A DNA stretch of 64,000 nucleotides from the NCBI RefSeq assembly GCF_018139485.1, contig NZ_JAGSNF010000020.1, forward strand, positions 1-64,000. Direction: 5' to 3'. Positions 49,790 through 59,443 of this stretch are shown here, piece after piece. The stretch's first letter is position 1, and every line of letters starts with the position of its first letter. The stretch is from Phycicoccus avicenniae. GTDB lineage: Bacteria > Actinomycetota > Actinomycetes > Actinomycetales > Dermatophilaceae. A model generated the notes under the pieces. That model saw nothing but the letters and a program-made list of their open reading frames with translations. It made no database searches and had not been told where the DNA came from. The translations under genes and the position numbers were made by a program.

Positions 49790-50320
49790 TCAGGAGGCGC
49801 GGCGACCGGTTCGTGGCGGACGACGACCGTCCTCGACGACCGACAGGTGGCGAGGCGGCGGCCCCAGCGCGGGAGTGTGGTCCGCCCGGTGGTCGATGCA
49901 TCCCGTCCAGCCGTGCTCCGTGACGAGGTAGACGTCCCCGTCGAACGCGTCGCCGCAGTGGTTGGCGTAGCGCCATGCCCGGAGCCAGAAGTACTCGCGG
50001 GGTCCCGGGACGACGCGGCCGCTCCGGCAGACGACGGTGACGAGGACGTGCCGAGGAGGCTGCCATCGGTCACCGGTCCATGCTCGCCGCCCGACGAGTC
50101 GCAGGGCCTGCTCGCGCAGCAGGTCCGACGCGTGGTACTCGTCCGGAAGCCTCCCCTGGTTTACGCGCGCGACCTCGAGCACCCGCTGACGCGCGGAGTC
50201 CCCGGTGTCGAGCAGGACGACGAGCACGTCCCCGTCGCAGGGGTGTTCGGCCACCACGGCCTGCACGACGGTGGCCGGATCCCTGACCTCCCACGGCTGG
50301 AACGACGTCATGCCCACCAC
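49790..50320 (-). CDS. Hypothetical protein
   Basis: This 176-residue protein (MVGMTSFQPWEVRDPATVV..., REYFWLRAWRYANHCGDAFDG) shows no domain I recognise. It is divergent from the gene at 50444 with a 13-bp palindrome between them. An in-frame ATG at 50311 is an alternative start. Confidence 0.6.
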   Translation of the reverse strand: MVGMTSFQPWEVRDPATVVQAVVAEHPCDGDVLVVLLDTGDSARQRVLEVARVNQGRLPDEYHASDLLREQALRLVGRRAWTGDRWQPPRHVLVTVVCRSGRVVPGPREYFWLRAWRYANHCGDAFDGDVYLVTEHGWTGCIDHRADHTPALGPPPRHLSVVEDGRRPPRTGRRAS

Positions 50321-50349
50321 GATGGCAGGGCGCGTGAGCTCGCCTCAGG

Positions 50350-50382
50350 CGTCGTCCACAGGGCCTGAGCCTGTGGACGACG
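50350..50382. promoter_or_regulatory. Inverted repeat between divergent genes
   Basis: A perfect 13-bp inverted repeat (50350-50362 with 50370-50382; CGTCGTCCACAGG) with a 7-nt spacer lies between two divergent gene starts, so it is more likely an operator than a terminator. Confidence 0.6.
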
Positions 50383-50443
50383 AACGGAGCGCCGACGCCG
50401 GATGCGGCATCGTCGGTGGCTCGAACGTCGAGGGGAGTCCGCC

Positions 50444-50944
50444 GTGGGCTGGAGCACGTCCTACCTGGGGTACCTCACCGTGTCGCCACCGCTCAACGCC
50501 GCGGAGCTGGAGTGGCTGAGCGGGTTCGCCGACTGGTGCGGGCTCCCCGACGTCGACCCGTTCCACCTGCCGATGAACCCGCGCGCTTCGCTGCGCTCCG
50601 CCTTCTCTCGCTCCGGTGGTGCCATCCCGTCTCCCACCGGCATCTCGAGGGACGTCGGCGACTGGCGGTTCTGCCTCGACGGTGACTGCCTGTCGTGGCA
50701 CCGGACCGAGAAGTCCAACGACGCGCCCTCCGCGCTGCGCTTCCTCGTCGAGACCTATCTCGGCCCCGACGCCACCGCCCGCGGCTGTGGCATCCCGGAC
50801 TTCTCGGCGTTCACGTTCGACCATCGGCTCGACGGGCTGCTCGCCGCCCAGCGCGAGGACACCGACGAGCTCTTCCTCATCCGCGTCGTCGACAGCGACG
50901 TCCGGTGCGAGACCCTGGTGCCGGGCAGGGAGACCGGGTGGTGA
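50444..50944 (+). CDS. Hypothetical protein
   Basis: This 166-residue protein (VGWSTSYLGYLTVSPPLNAAELEWLSGFA..., YLGPDATARGCGIPDFSAFTFDHRLDGLLAAQ) is not recognised. GAGGGGAG precedes the GTG at 50444; an ATG at 50402 is open but without a ribosome site. It may be regulated through the palindrome upstream. Confidence 0.6.
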   Translation: MGWSTSYLGYLTVSPPLNAAELEWLSGFADWCGLPDVDPFHLPMNPRASLRSAFSRSGGAIPSPTGISRDVGDWRFCLDGDCLSWHRTEKSNDAPSALRFLVETYLGPDATARGCGIPDFSAFTFDHRLDGLLAAQREDTDELFLIRVVDSDVRCETLVPGRETGW

Positions 50945-51001
50945 CGGATCGCGCCGGAAGCGCGCCGGACGTCAACCGGCAGCACGACACGAGCGCGGCG
51001 G

Positions 51002-52807
51002 TCAGCGCGAGTGCTCTTCGCGCATCCGGATGATGCGGGACCGCTCCTGGGAGACGAGCATCCCGGCGTCTCCGAGCGAGGTGTCGTCGAGCCACCGTCC
51101 GTCGCGCCAGGCCCGCAGTAGCGTCTCGGCCTTCGTCGACGGCGCACCTGTCACTCCGAAGTCCGCTGCGAGGTCCTTGACGAGCACGGCACCGTGCGGC
51201 CCGACGAGCCGGTTCGGGACACCGGTCGCCCACAGCAGCCCGCAGGCACGACCGGACGCGGCGCCCCGTCGGCGCAGCCAGCCCGGGCTCTTCGCGGTGG
51301 CGCCGACGAGCAGTCGTCGACAGGCCGTCCTCCACTCCTCCCGCAGGGGTCCGAGGTGAGCCACGCGCGGCGACTCGTCGAGCCAGCGGTCGATGAGTCC
51401 CGAGATCTCGACCAGGGCGTCGCGCACGTCGGGCGCGACGCCCTCGAGGTCCAGCGGCTCGTGCGGGAGCGGGGCGTCGTCCAGGCGTTCCAGCGCGACG
51501 GGGCCCCCGACGTCGTCGGCCAGCGACCGCACGAGCAGCGGTCCGTGGTCACCGTGCTGGAAGGCCTCGACCATGCTCCCGATGTCTCGCCACCGGACGG
51601 CGGAGGGGGCGTCGCAGAGGGTCCGGTAGGCGGGCAGCCACTCCGCGACCGCCGCGACGGTCTGCTCGGTGGCGTCGTGCGCGACCCCGAGCCGGCGGTG
51701 GGCGTACCGGATGACGCGGGGCAGGACATCGGGGACGACCTCCAGGGTGTCCGCGCTCACGTCGATCGCGAAGGGCAGGCGCTGGGTGAGCGCCAGCTCG
51801 ACCTGGACGGGGGACCAGCGCAGCGGGTGGCCGGCGTGCTCGGCGGCGTCGTGCAGGAGCAGCCGCACCGCCTCGATCTCCTCGTCCAGGGCCGGTGCCC
51901 CGGACCGGGCGGCGAAGAAGCCGGCCAGGGCCTCGCCGACCGACACCTCGGGGAGCGCGTCCGAGGTCAGCAGTGACCGTCCGCCCGCGGGCATCCGGCG
52001 CAGGAGCATCTCGACGAACGGGCGGGCGCCGGGCCAGCCGACCGGTTCGCCACCGGGGCCGGCCCAGTCGTCGGGGACGGCGTCGGGTCCGGCGGCGTCG
52101 CCGAGGGCGATGGCCGCCTCGATGCTCGCCCGGGCGTCGGCGATGCCCACGCCCTCCAGCTCGTCGGCCCGGCGGCCCTCGGAGGCCAGGAGCTCGCGGT
52201 AGCGGTCGCAGACGTCGGTGAAGGGTTCCGGCACGAGGAAGACGTCCTTCACCCGGGTCCCGAACGCCTCGTCGACGTAGGTCACGACCGTGACCCCGCC
52301 GATGCCCGGCCAGTCGAGCCCGAGGATGACGTTGTCGCCGTCGCCGAGCTCGTCGCCGATCCGCGCCGCGTCGATGACCCGCAGGTCGCGCAGCCCTGCG
52401 ACGGCCTGCGGGAGGGGATGACGACGTCCCGTCAGGCCCCGGCGCACCCGGGCCGCGTCGAGGTCGTCCGGGAGGAGGTCGGCGATGACGTGGAGCGCGA
52501 CGGTCGTCTCCGCGAACGGGGTGCCGACGAACGAGTCGACGAGGGCGTCGAGGGGGATCTGGTCGTCCTCGCCGAGCGGGTCCGGCCACGCGTCGGTGAC
52601 CGAGAGCATCGAGGACACGAGGGTGACGACCGCCGTGGGGTCCTCGGAGCGCATCGCGGCCCGGATCGACGCGATGAGCTCGCGGTCCCCGCCGGCGTCC
52701 GGCTCGCGGTTCTCGACTGCGCGCAACGGGCGGTCGGCCGCGGACCGCGTCGCCGACCGGTTCGGGGCGCGCTTCTTGCGCGGTCGCTTCGCCACGGAGC
52801 CATGCAA
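51002..52807 (-). CDS. Large hypothetical protein
   Basis: This 601-residue protein is mostly helical with no membrane segment, a basic N-terminus (AKRPRKKRAPNR) and a C-terminal NRLVGPHGAVLVKDLAADFGVTGA region that hints at a small nucleic-acid-binding-like module. No motif points to a reaction. The start may be the ATG at 52807 or a GTG at 52795. Convergent with the preceding gene. Confidence 0.65.
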   Translation of the reverse strand: MHGSVAKRPRKKRAPNRSATRSAADRPLRAVENREPDAGGDRELIASIRAAMRSEDPTAVVTLVSSMLSVTDAWPDPLGEDDQIPLDALVDSFVGTPFAETTVALHVIADLLPDDLDAARVRRGLTGRRHPLPQAVAGLRDLRVIDAARIGDELGDGDNVILGLDWPGIGGVTVVTYVDEAFGTRVKDVFLVPEPFTDVCDRYRELLASEGRRADELEGVGIADARASIEAAIALGDAAGPDAVPDDWAGPGGEPVGWPGARPFVEMLLRRMPAGGRSLLTSDALPEVSVGEALAGFFAARSGAPALDEEIEAVRLLLHDAAEHAGHPLRWSPVQVELALTQRLPFAIDVSADTLEVVPDVLPRVIRYAHRRLGVAHDATEQTVAAVAEWLPAYRTLCDAPSAVRWRDIGSMVEAFQHGDHGPLLVRSLADDVGGPVALERLDDAPLPHEPLDLEGVAPDVRDALVEISGLIDRWLDESPRVAHLGPLREEWRTACRRLLVGATAKSPGWLRRRGAASGRACGLLWATGVPNRLVGPHGAVLVKDLAADFGVTGAPSTKAETLLRAWRDGRWLDDTSLGDAGMLVSQERSRIIRMREEHSR

Positions 52808-52879
52808 CCAAACCGGCGCCGAGGATGCCAGGGAGTGAGACCCGGGCCGCCGGAGCTTCTCGGGTGGATGGGGCGTTCG

Positions 52880-54046
52880 TCAGTGGGGGTGCTGCGCGCG
52901 GTGCCGGGCGAGGACGTCGAGCCCGAAGTCCCGGTCGGGGTCGCGCCACACGGAGTGCGCGTGGTTGGCGTCCCGCTGGGTGTTGTCCCACTCGACGAGC
53001 AGTCCGGGCGCCTGGAGCCGGTAGTAGTGCGGTTGCCCCGGCTCCAGCGGGCCGGCCCAGGCGACGTGCACCTCGTCGAGCCACGCCTCGTCCCACGCGA
53101 GCGTCGGCGCGACGTCCTCGGGCACCCGCTCGAAGGACGTGCCGAGCAGGACGCGCAGCATCTCCCGCTGCGCCCCGTCGAGGTCGGCGGCGGCGACGCC
53201 CTTGGGGTCCGCCGTGTACTCGACGGCCACCTCGTCCGGCTCCTCGAAGGCCTCGCGCTCCTCGATGGCGTCCGACATCGCCTGCAGCCTCGCCTGCTGC
53301 TCGTCGTCGGGGAACCGCTCGTCCCGCCAGATGCCGGCGAGCGGGATGGGCCGGTCGCCGTCCGAGACCCGCGTCCGGTTGGCCGTGACGAGGTCCGCCG
53401 GCGGCCGGTCGAGGAGGACGGCGCGGGCCCGCAGCTCCGGCGGCATCGAGCGGACGAGCTCGCGGCCCAGCTCCTCGACGGCGGCGAGCGGCCCGTGCAC
53501 GACGCCGCCGAGCAGGGGCGAGCGGGCCGGGTCCGACCCGAGGAAACACGGCGTCGTCGACACGAGCTCGCCGTCGACGACGAGGTTGTTGAGCGACACG
53601 TGGTGCCCGCCGAACCGCCAGCCCCACGTCCCGGACGCCGGGTCGCCGAAGACGCGCAGGTAGTACAGGCCGGGGTCGCGTCCGCGCTCGCGGTCGAAGA
53701 TCGCGGTGAACCCCTCGACGCGGTCGAGGACGTTCTCCAGCCCCATGATCGTCGACACCGTGACGTAGCCGGCCATCGACAGACCCGACGCGACGAGCCG
53801 CATCGCCGCCCGCTGCTGGGAGGGGCGCTGGTCGTGGACCGTGAGCCCGCCGTGGTCGGTCGGGGTGTAGAACCAGCGGCGACGCTCGGCGTCGGTGGTC
53901 GGGTCGTCGGACGGGCCGGCGCCCCGGGCCGCGGCGAGCTGGTCGTCGGTGAGCGTGCCGAGCCAGGCCGTCGCCGCCTCCGCCATCGCCTCGGCGACCT
54001 CGCGTCGTCCCTCTGCCCCGTCGTCGACGACCGCCTCGTCCGCCAT
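52880..54046 (-). CDS. DUF3500 domain protein
   Basis: The 388-residue protein matches DUF3500 in layout: RRWFYTPTDHGGLTV, GTWGWRFGGHHVSLNNLVVDG and TTPCFLGSDPA, with WRDPDRDFG near the end. The family is found in many bacteria and its activity is unknown. There is no signal peptide. Confidence 0.85.
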   Translation of the reverse strand: MADEAVVDDGAEGRREVAEAMAEAATAWLGTLTDDQLAAARGAGPSDDPTTDAERRRWFYTPTDHGGLTVHDQRPSQQRAAMRLVASGLSMAGYVTVSTIMGLENVLDRVEGFTAIFDRERGRDPGLYYLRVFGDPASGTWGWRFGGHHVSLNNLVVDGELVSTTPCFLGSDPARSPLLGGVVHGPLAAVEELGRELVRSMPPELRARAVLLDRPPADLVTANRTRVSDGDRPIPLAGIWRDERFPDDEQQARLQAMSDAIEEREAFEEPDEVAVEYTADPKGVAAADLDGAQREMLRVLLGTSFERVPEDVAPTLAWDEAWLDEVHVAWAGPLEPGQPHYYRLQAPGLLVEWDNTQRDANHAHSVWRDPDRDFGLDVLARHRAQHPH

Positions 54047-54161
54047 GGCGGCACCCTAGCCGCGCGGACAGTGGTCCCGCAGCAGCCCCCGGACTACGGT
54101 CGAGGTGCCTGACGTGGGCCGACACCGGCGTCGACCCCGCGGCCGCACCCTCGGAGGACCC

Positions 54162-54482
54162 ATGGCCACGCCCACCGACGACAACCGCGACCTGCTCACC
54201 GTCGTCGCGTACATGAAGGCCGCCCCCGGCAAGGAGGACGAGCTGCGCGAGGCGCTGAAGGGCCTCGTCGGGCCGACGAGCCAGGAGGAGGGATACGTCA
54301 ACTACGACCTCCACGAGTCGGTCGAGGACCCGGGGCGCTTCTTCTTCTACGAGAACTGGACGTCGGGGGAGGCCCTGGACGCGCACCTCGCCGCGCCGCA
54401 CGTCGCGGCGCTCGTCGAGCGGATCCCCGAGCTGCTGGACGGGGACGGGCTGACCGTCAACAGGCTGCGGCGCATCGCCTGA
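54162..54482 (+). CDS. Antibiotic biosynthesis monooxygenase (ABM) fold protein
   Basis: The 106-residue protein has the ABM dimeric alpha/beta-barrel pattern: VAYMKAAPGKEDELREALKGL, EEGYVNYDLHES, FFFYENWTSGEALDAHL. Such proteins act as small monooxygenases or quinol-oxidising enzymes, or only as stable folds. GGAGG precedes the ATG by about 5 bp. Convergent with the matrixin-like gene. Confidence 0.9.
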   Translation: MATPTDDNRDLLTVVAYMKAAPGKEDELREALKGLVGPTSQEEGYVNYDLHESVEDPGRFFFYENWTSGEALDAHLAAPHVAALVERIPELLDGDGLTVNRLRRIA

Positions 54483-54490
54483 CGAGTCGG

Positions 54491-55456
54491 TCAGCCAACG
54501 CCGCCGCACGGTCCGCCGCCGAGGACGGCGAAGGCGTACCGGTCGCCCTCACCGAGCGACGTGCGACCGTCGGTGCGCTCGGCCATGAGCTCGTCGTCGC
54601 TCTCGGAGTGGCCGGCGCCGAGCACGTGCCCGAGCTCGTGCATGATCACCGACTGCGCGAAGTCCTGCCCCTCGGGGGTCGTGATGTCGCGCAGGAGGTC
54701 GACGGTGTCCAGGCGCACCTGACCGGAGACGGACACGTCGCGTCCGTCGCGCCCGGGTGCGAAGAGGGGTCCGCCGTCGCCGAGCGTCGGGCCGTCGAGC
54801 GCGGGCGTCTCGACCGGGTCGGTCCAGGCGAGGAGCACGGGTGGCGCGGCGCCGGACGCGAGGCTCCTGCCCCGACCGCGCTCGTCGGTCGGGACCTCCT
54901 CGGTGTAGCCGTCGAAGACGAAGGCCAACCCGCTCGCGGCGGCGACGGAGGCGACGGCCCGCGACAGCGCCTCCTGGGCCTCGGGTGGGACGTCCGCGCG
55001 GGTGCGGACGACGTAGTGCACGGCCTCGCACGGGTCGAAGCGCACAGGAGTTCCGTCGGCTTGGGTCGCGATCCAGGCGTAGCGGTCGTCCGGTGGTGTG
55101 TCGGGGAGGGGGACGGCGGGACGCACCCGACCACCCGTCACCGGCGCCGCGGGAGCCGGGTTCGCGGTCCGGTTCGCGGCCGCGTCGTAGTACCGGAAGT
55201 CCGGGTCGCCGTGGACGAGGTAGTCGACCCAGCCGGGGAGGCTCGGGCCGAGGTACCAGCCGGCGACCGCGAGAGCGGCGACGACGACGGCCGTGATCGT
55301 TCGGGCGCCGCGGCGACCGGGCCGTGGGGGAGAGGGGGTTCGGGTCGGCCACGCCACCTCGTCCGGCCGGGCCAGGGCGTCGAGGCGGTCGAGCTCCTCG
55401 AGCCGGCGGAGCATGTCCTGCTCCCTGCGCTGCCGGTCGCGCTCGTCCCGGTTCAC
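54491..55456 (-). CDS. Membrane-anchored matrixin-like zinc metalloprotease
   Basis: The 321-residue protein has a charged cytoplasmic N-terminus (about 50 residues), one helix at about 52-68 and an extracellular catalytic domain ending with HELGHVLGAGHS, the HExxHxxxxxH zinc motif of matrixins. No conserved Met-turn was checked in detail. The preceding region includes a flexible Pro/Ala stretch. Substrate unknown. Confidence 0.85.
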   Translation of the reverse strand: MNRDERDRQRREQDMLRRLEELDRLDALARPDEVAWPTRTPSPPRPGRRGARTITAVVVAALAVAGWYLGPSLPGWVDYLVHGDPDFRYYDAAANRTANPAPAAPVTGGRVRPAVPLPDTPPDDRYAWIATQADGTPVRFDPCEAVHYVVRTRADVPPEAQEALSRAVASVAAASGLAFVFDGYTEEVPTDERGRGRSLASGAAPPVLLAWTDPVETPALDGPTLGDGGPLFAPGRDGRDVSVSGQVRLDTVDLLRDITTPEGQDFAQSVIMHELGHVLGAGHSESDDELMAERTDGRTSLGEGDRYAFAVLGGGPCGGVG

Positions 55457-55577
55457 GCGTCCCCCTGTCGCACGCGCTCAGGGTAGGTCGGTCGCTGCCG
55501 TGATGTCCGCGGATCGCGGGATCGCGGTGTTGTCGCAGGTCGGGTGGGTTGTCGGTGGTCGTCCGTAGTGTTCTGTC

Positions 55578-57041
55578 ATGGGCCAGGGGGATGTGGGACT
55601 CGCGGAGCGTCGCTTCGCGGTGGAGGCTGCGCGGGTGGCGTTGGAGGGGTTGTCGTCGGTGCTGCATCAGGCGTCGGGGGCGGAGCTGGGTGAGCTGTTG
55701 ACGGAGGTCGACGGGCTGGCCGCGGTGGCGGGGGCGGCGCGGGTGTCGGTGACGGCGGAGGCGGTCTCCCGCGGTGAGGTCGCCGACGCCGGGACGAACG
55801 CGCACGGTTGGGTGCGTGAGCACGCCCCGTCGCTGCGGCAGGGAGGAGCGGGGCACGTCGCGGCGATGGCGTCGGCCATGACCGCCGGTGGGGCGCTGTG
55901 GTCGACCGGCGCCGGTCCCGACCCGGACTCCCCGACCGGGATGGTCGTCGGCGAGGTCGTGACCGGTCGGGTGGGCGCGCCGCTGGCGACGGCGGTGCTG
56001 CGCGAGGTCGACCGTCTCGCGCCGCGGCTGCGGCCGGAGGCGCTGCCGACGGTGACCGGTGCGTTGCTGGATCTCGGGGTGCAGTGGGGTCCGTCGGTGA
56101 TGCGCCGGTTGCGGCCGCGGCTGCTGGCCGAGCACGGCCTGCCGGGCGAGCTCGACGGGCTCCAGGACCGTCTGGCCTCGGGCGCCCTGTTGTCGGCGCC
56201 GGTGGTGGAGTCCGGTGACCTGACGGAGTACCGGCTGCTGATGACCCCGGAGCAGTCGGCGGTGCTGGAGGCGGCGATCGGGCCGCTGTCCGCGCCCGCA
56301 CCCGACGACGCGACGGGCCAGCGGGACCTTCGCCCGGCCGGGCAGCGCCGGGTCGAGGCCCTGACGACGGTCTGCCGCCGCTCCAGCGCCCTGGGCGCCG
56401 CCGGAGCGGACGGGGCGGCGGGGTCGGCGGCGGCGCTGCACGTGACGATGGCCCTGACCGACCTGCAGGAGCGCACCGGGTGCGCCGAGGTCCTCGGCTC
56501 GGTCGCGGCCGGCACCCTCCTGGCCCCGGGGACGGTCCGCCGGGTCGCGTGCGACGCCGACCTCGTCCCGCACGTCCTCGGCAGCGCCGGTGAGCTGCTC
56601 GACCTCGGCCGCACGGTCCGGCTGTTCACCCGCGCGCAACGACGCGCCCTGTGGCTGCGGGACCGGTGCTGCACCTATCCCGGATGCGGCGCCCCCGCAG
56701 CGTGGACCCAGGCCCACCACGTCGTGCACTGGGCCGACGGCGGCGCCTCCGACCTGGCCAACGCGGCCCTGCTCTGCCAGCGCCACCACACCCTCGTCCA
56801 CACCCGCGGCCTCGTCGCCGACGTCCTTCCCGCCCCCGACGAGCACGGCCGGACCGTCGTGTGGGACCTCACCCCCGGCAGCTACGACCGACATCTCACG
56901 CGCCTGCGGGCGCGAGCAGACGACACCGACCGACGACAACGCGCCCGCCGGCTCCTCCTCGACGCCTTCGGCGACCCCCGCGACGACACCCGCCCCTACG
57001 AGCTCCCGCCCGACGACCCGAGGCCCCACGTGGCTGCCTGA
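55578..57041 (+). CDS. DUF222 domain protein with HNH endonuclease
   Basis: The 487-residue protein has a long N-terminal DUF222-like helical domain and a C-terminal HNH nuclease domain (RDRCCTYPGCGAPAAW, AHHVVHWADGG, NAALLCQRHHTLVH). The family is highly repeated in actinobacterial genomes and may be a mobile or defence-linked nuclease. A TGTT-rich, lower-quality upstream region leaves the ATG at 55578 as the only good start. Confidence 0.9.
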   Translation: MGQGDVGLAERRFAVEAARVALEGLSSVLHQASGAELGELLTEVDGLAAVAGAARVSVTAEAVSRGEVADAGTNAHGWVREHAPSLRQGGAGHVAAMASAMTAGGALWSTGAGPDPDSPTGMVVGEVVTGRVGAPLATAVLREVDRLAPRLRPEALPTVTGALLDLGVQWGPSVMRRLRPRLLAEHGLPGELDGLQDRLASGALLSAPVVESGDLTEYRLLMTPEQSAVLEAAIGPLSAPAPDDATGQRDLRPAGQRRVEALTTVCRRSSALGAAGADGAAGSAAALHVTMALTDLQERTGCAEVLGSVAAGTLLAPGTVRRVACDADLVPHVLGSAGELLDLGRTVRLFTRAQRRALWLRDRCCTYPGCGAPAAWTQAHHVVHWADGGASDLANAALLCQRHHTLVHTRGLVADVLPAPDEHGRTVVWDLTPGSYDRHLTRLRARADDTDRRQRARRLLLDAFGDPRDDTRPYELPPDDPRPHVAA

Positions 57042-57104
57042 GGTCTGCGTGTCTGCTCGCAGCCGGATGTCCGTCGTGTCTGCGGGCGGGCATACGGTGA
57101 GGAC

Positions 57105-58115
57105 ATGGACTTCCGATACCTCGGCAACAGCGGACTCAAGATCTCCGAGATCACCTACGGCAACTGGCTCACGCACGGCTCGCAGGTCGAGAACGACGCG
57201 GCGACCGCCTGCGTGCGCGCCGCGCTGGACGCGGGCATCAGCACCTTCGACACCGCCGACGTCTACGCCAACACCAAGGCCGAGACCGTGCTCGGCGAGG
57301 CACTCAAGGGCGAGCGGCGCCAGGACCTCGAGATCTTCACGAAGGTCTACTGGCCCACCGGCCCAGGCGGGAAGAACGACGTCGGCCTCTCCCGCAAGCA
57401 CATCATGGAGTCGATCGACGGCTCGCTCTCCCGCCTCCAGACCGACTACGTCGACCTCTACCAGGCGCACCGGTACGACACCGAGACCCCGCTCGAGGAG
57501 ACGATGCAGGCGTTCGCCGACGTCGTCCGCCAGGGCAAGGCCCTCTACGTCGGCGTCAGCGAGTGGACCGCCGACCAGATCCGCGCCGGCCACGCGATGG
57601 CGAAGGACCTCGGCATCCAGCTCATCTCGAGCCAGCCGCAGTACTCGATGCTGTGGCGCGTCATCGAGGACGAGGTCGTCCCCACGAGCGAGGAGCTCGG
57701 CATCAGCCAGATCGTCTGGAGCCCCATCGCCCAGGGCGTCCTCACCGGCAAGTACAAGCCGGGCGAGGCCCCGCCCGCCGGCTCGCGCGCCACCGACGAG
57801 AAGGGCGGTGCCGACATGATCAAGCGCTTCATGGACGACACCGTCCTCGAGCGCGTCCAGAAGCTGCAGCCGATCGCCGACGAGGCGGGCCTGTCGATGG
57901 CCCAGCTCGCCATCGCGTGGGTGCTGCAGAACGACAACGTCGCGGCGGCGCTCGTCGGGGCCTCCCGCCCGGAGCAGGTCCACGACAACGTCAAGGCTGC
58001 CGGCGTCCGCCTCGAGCCCTCGGCGATGCAGGCCATCGACGACGCCCTCGGTGACGTCGTCGAGCGCGACCCCGGCAAGACCGCCGAGACCGCCCCGCAG
58101 ACCCGTCCGGTCTGA
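57105..58115 (+). CDS. Aldo/keto reductase (voltage-gated K+ channel beta subunit-like)
   Basis: This 336-residue NADPH-dependent enzyme has GISTFDTADVYANTKAETVLG with catalytic Asp and Tyr, EIFTKVYWP with the Lys, DYVDLYQAHRYD with the His, and VVWSPIAQG-like cofactor contacts (IVWSPIAQGVLTGKY). Family members reduce aldehydes or methylglyoxal. A strong hairpin follows the stop. Confidence 0.92.
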   Translation: MDFRYLGNSGLKISEITYGNWLTHGSQVENDAATACVRAALDAGISTFDTADVYANTKAETVLGEALKGERRQDLEIFTKVYWPTGPGGKNDVGLSRKHIMESIDGSLSRLQTDYVDLYQAHRYDTETPLEETMQAFADVVRQGKALYVGVSEWTADQIRAGHAMAKDLGIQLISSQPQYSMLWRVIEDEVVPTSEELGISQIVWSPIAQGVLTGKYKPGEAPPAGSRATDEKGGADMIKRFMDDTVLERVQKLQPIADEAGLSMAQLAIAWVLQNDNVAAALVGASRPEQVHDNVKAAGVRLEPSAMQAIDDALGDVVERDPGKTAETAPQTRPV

Positions 58116-58131
58116 CCCGACCGACCTCGTG

Positions 58132-58163
58132 CCGAACGGCCGGGCGACACCCCGGCCGTTCGG
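58132..58163 (+). terminator. Hairpin terminator after the aldo/keto reductase
   Basis: A perfect 13-bp stem (58132-58144 with 58151-58163) and 6-nt loop start 16 bp after the stop codon. Confidence 0.75.
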
Positions 58164-58275
58164 ACGATGGAGGGTCGCCGTACGTCCAAGCGTGGGTAAA
58201 GGGAACGCAAAGACCCTGGGCTGCCCGAGGGTCCTGCACTAGCGTTGTCGGTGCAGGGAGAAGGCAGAGGGTCAG

Positions 58276-59280
58276 GTGGAATTGTCGGTCGGTCTCGTCA
58301 GCGCGACGAGCTTCAGGGTCCCGAACCCCGGCGTCGCGGACGTCTTCGGCGTGGGTCGCACGGGTCTTCCGGATCCGGCTCCAGGAGTGGACGTTCCGGC
58401 CGTCGCTGTGTCCGCCGCCCCGGGAGCCTCTCCGACTGCGACCACCGACCTCGACCCCCCGGACGAGCCCACCGCCCTGGCGACCCTCAAGGAGGAGCGC
58501 GCCCAGGCCGTCATCTCCGAGCAGGAGGCCTACACGTCCCTGCACCGCGTCGACATCGAGCCCCTCGTCCGGCCGACCGTTCCCGACGCCGACGCCATCC
58601 ACCTCGCGTCCGTCACGCCGATCGCCGGTGACGGGCCGGCCGACGCCACCGCGGCGCTCGAGCCGGACGCCGAGTCGCTGCTCACCGACGACCTCGAGCG
58701 ACGGCTCGACGGCTGGTGGGACGCCCTGTGCGGCAACGACCCCGAGACCCTCCTCGAGCACCTGACCCGCACCTTCGCGACGTCGCCGCTGCCCGTCGTC
58801 CCCGTCCGGGTCCGTGGCCGCGTCCTCGACCTCGCCGTCCTCACGCCCAGCCGCCACCTGCTGCCGCGCTCGACGGTCGGCCTGCAGGGCGGGACCCTCT
58901 CGATCCGCACCGCGACCGCCGGCCACAGTGCCTGGCTGCACCGCCAGGTCGTCGCCGGCCTCTCCCTCTGGGCCGCGCGTCAGGCCCTCGCCGACGCGCC
59001 GGGTGTCTCGTCGGTCCGGGTCCACGCCCTGAGCGTCGAGCACCGCGGGCACTACGACGACGTGTCGGTCCTGGGCGTCACCCAGCTCGACCGCGACGTC
59101 GTCGAGCGCGTCGACCTCGGCCTCGACGCCGAGACGCTGCTCATCCTGCACAGCCGCGAGCTGCAGTGGCAGACCGGCGGCCTCAACGCGTCCCTCCAGC
59201 CCCTGCAGCTCGCCGAGCTGCCCGCCCTCGCGCCGCTCCTGGCGCGTCTCTGTCGCACCACCACCGCCGCACTGGCCTGA
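58276..59280 (+). CDS. Hypothetical protein
   Basis: This 334-residue protein has a disordered N-terminus (about 90 residues rich in Pro, Ala, Asp) and a folded C-terminal half with DLERRLDGWWDAL and VSVLGVTQLDRDVVERVDLG. Not recognised. It has no signal peptide or membrane helix. Convergent with the NAD(P)-binding gene. Confidence 0.65.
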   Translation: MELSVGLVSATSFRVPNPGVADVFGVGRTGLPDPAPGVDVPAVAVSAAPGASPTATTDLDPPDEPTALATLKEERAQAVISEQEAYTSLHRVDIEPLVRPTVPDADAIHLASVTPIAGDGPADATAALEPDAESLLTDDLERRLDGWWDALCGNDPETLLEHLTRTFATSPLPVVPVRVRGRVLDLAVLTPSRHLLPRSTVGLQGGTLSIRTATAGHSAWLHRQVVAGLSLWAARQALADAPGVSSVRVHALSVEHRGHYDDVSVLGVTQLDRDVVERVDLGLDAETLLILHSRELQWQTGGLNASLQPLQLAELPALAPLLARLCRTTTAALA

Positions 59281-59443
59281 CCGCGGCGGTCCGGTGTCCG
59301 CCGGACCCACCGGTCGCGCCCGACGATCCCTGTCGAGCAGATCGTCGTGTGACGCGACCGGACGAAGCGGACCGGGGGTGGCGTGGAACGGGAGCCGCCC
59401 CTGTGCTCCGGCCCACGTCACCCCCGGGTGGGGGTCCTCGGGC

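Noticed and set aside
50350-50382. Terminator
   Set aside because: It lies between two divergent gene starts, so an operator role is more likely.
54549-57983. 1144-residue minus-strand open frame across several plus-strand genes
   Set aside because: Spans and opposes the HNH and aldo/keto reductase genes; composition is that of an antisense artefact.
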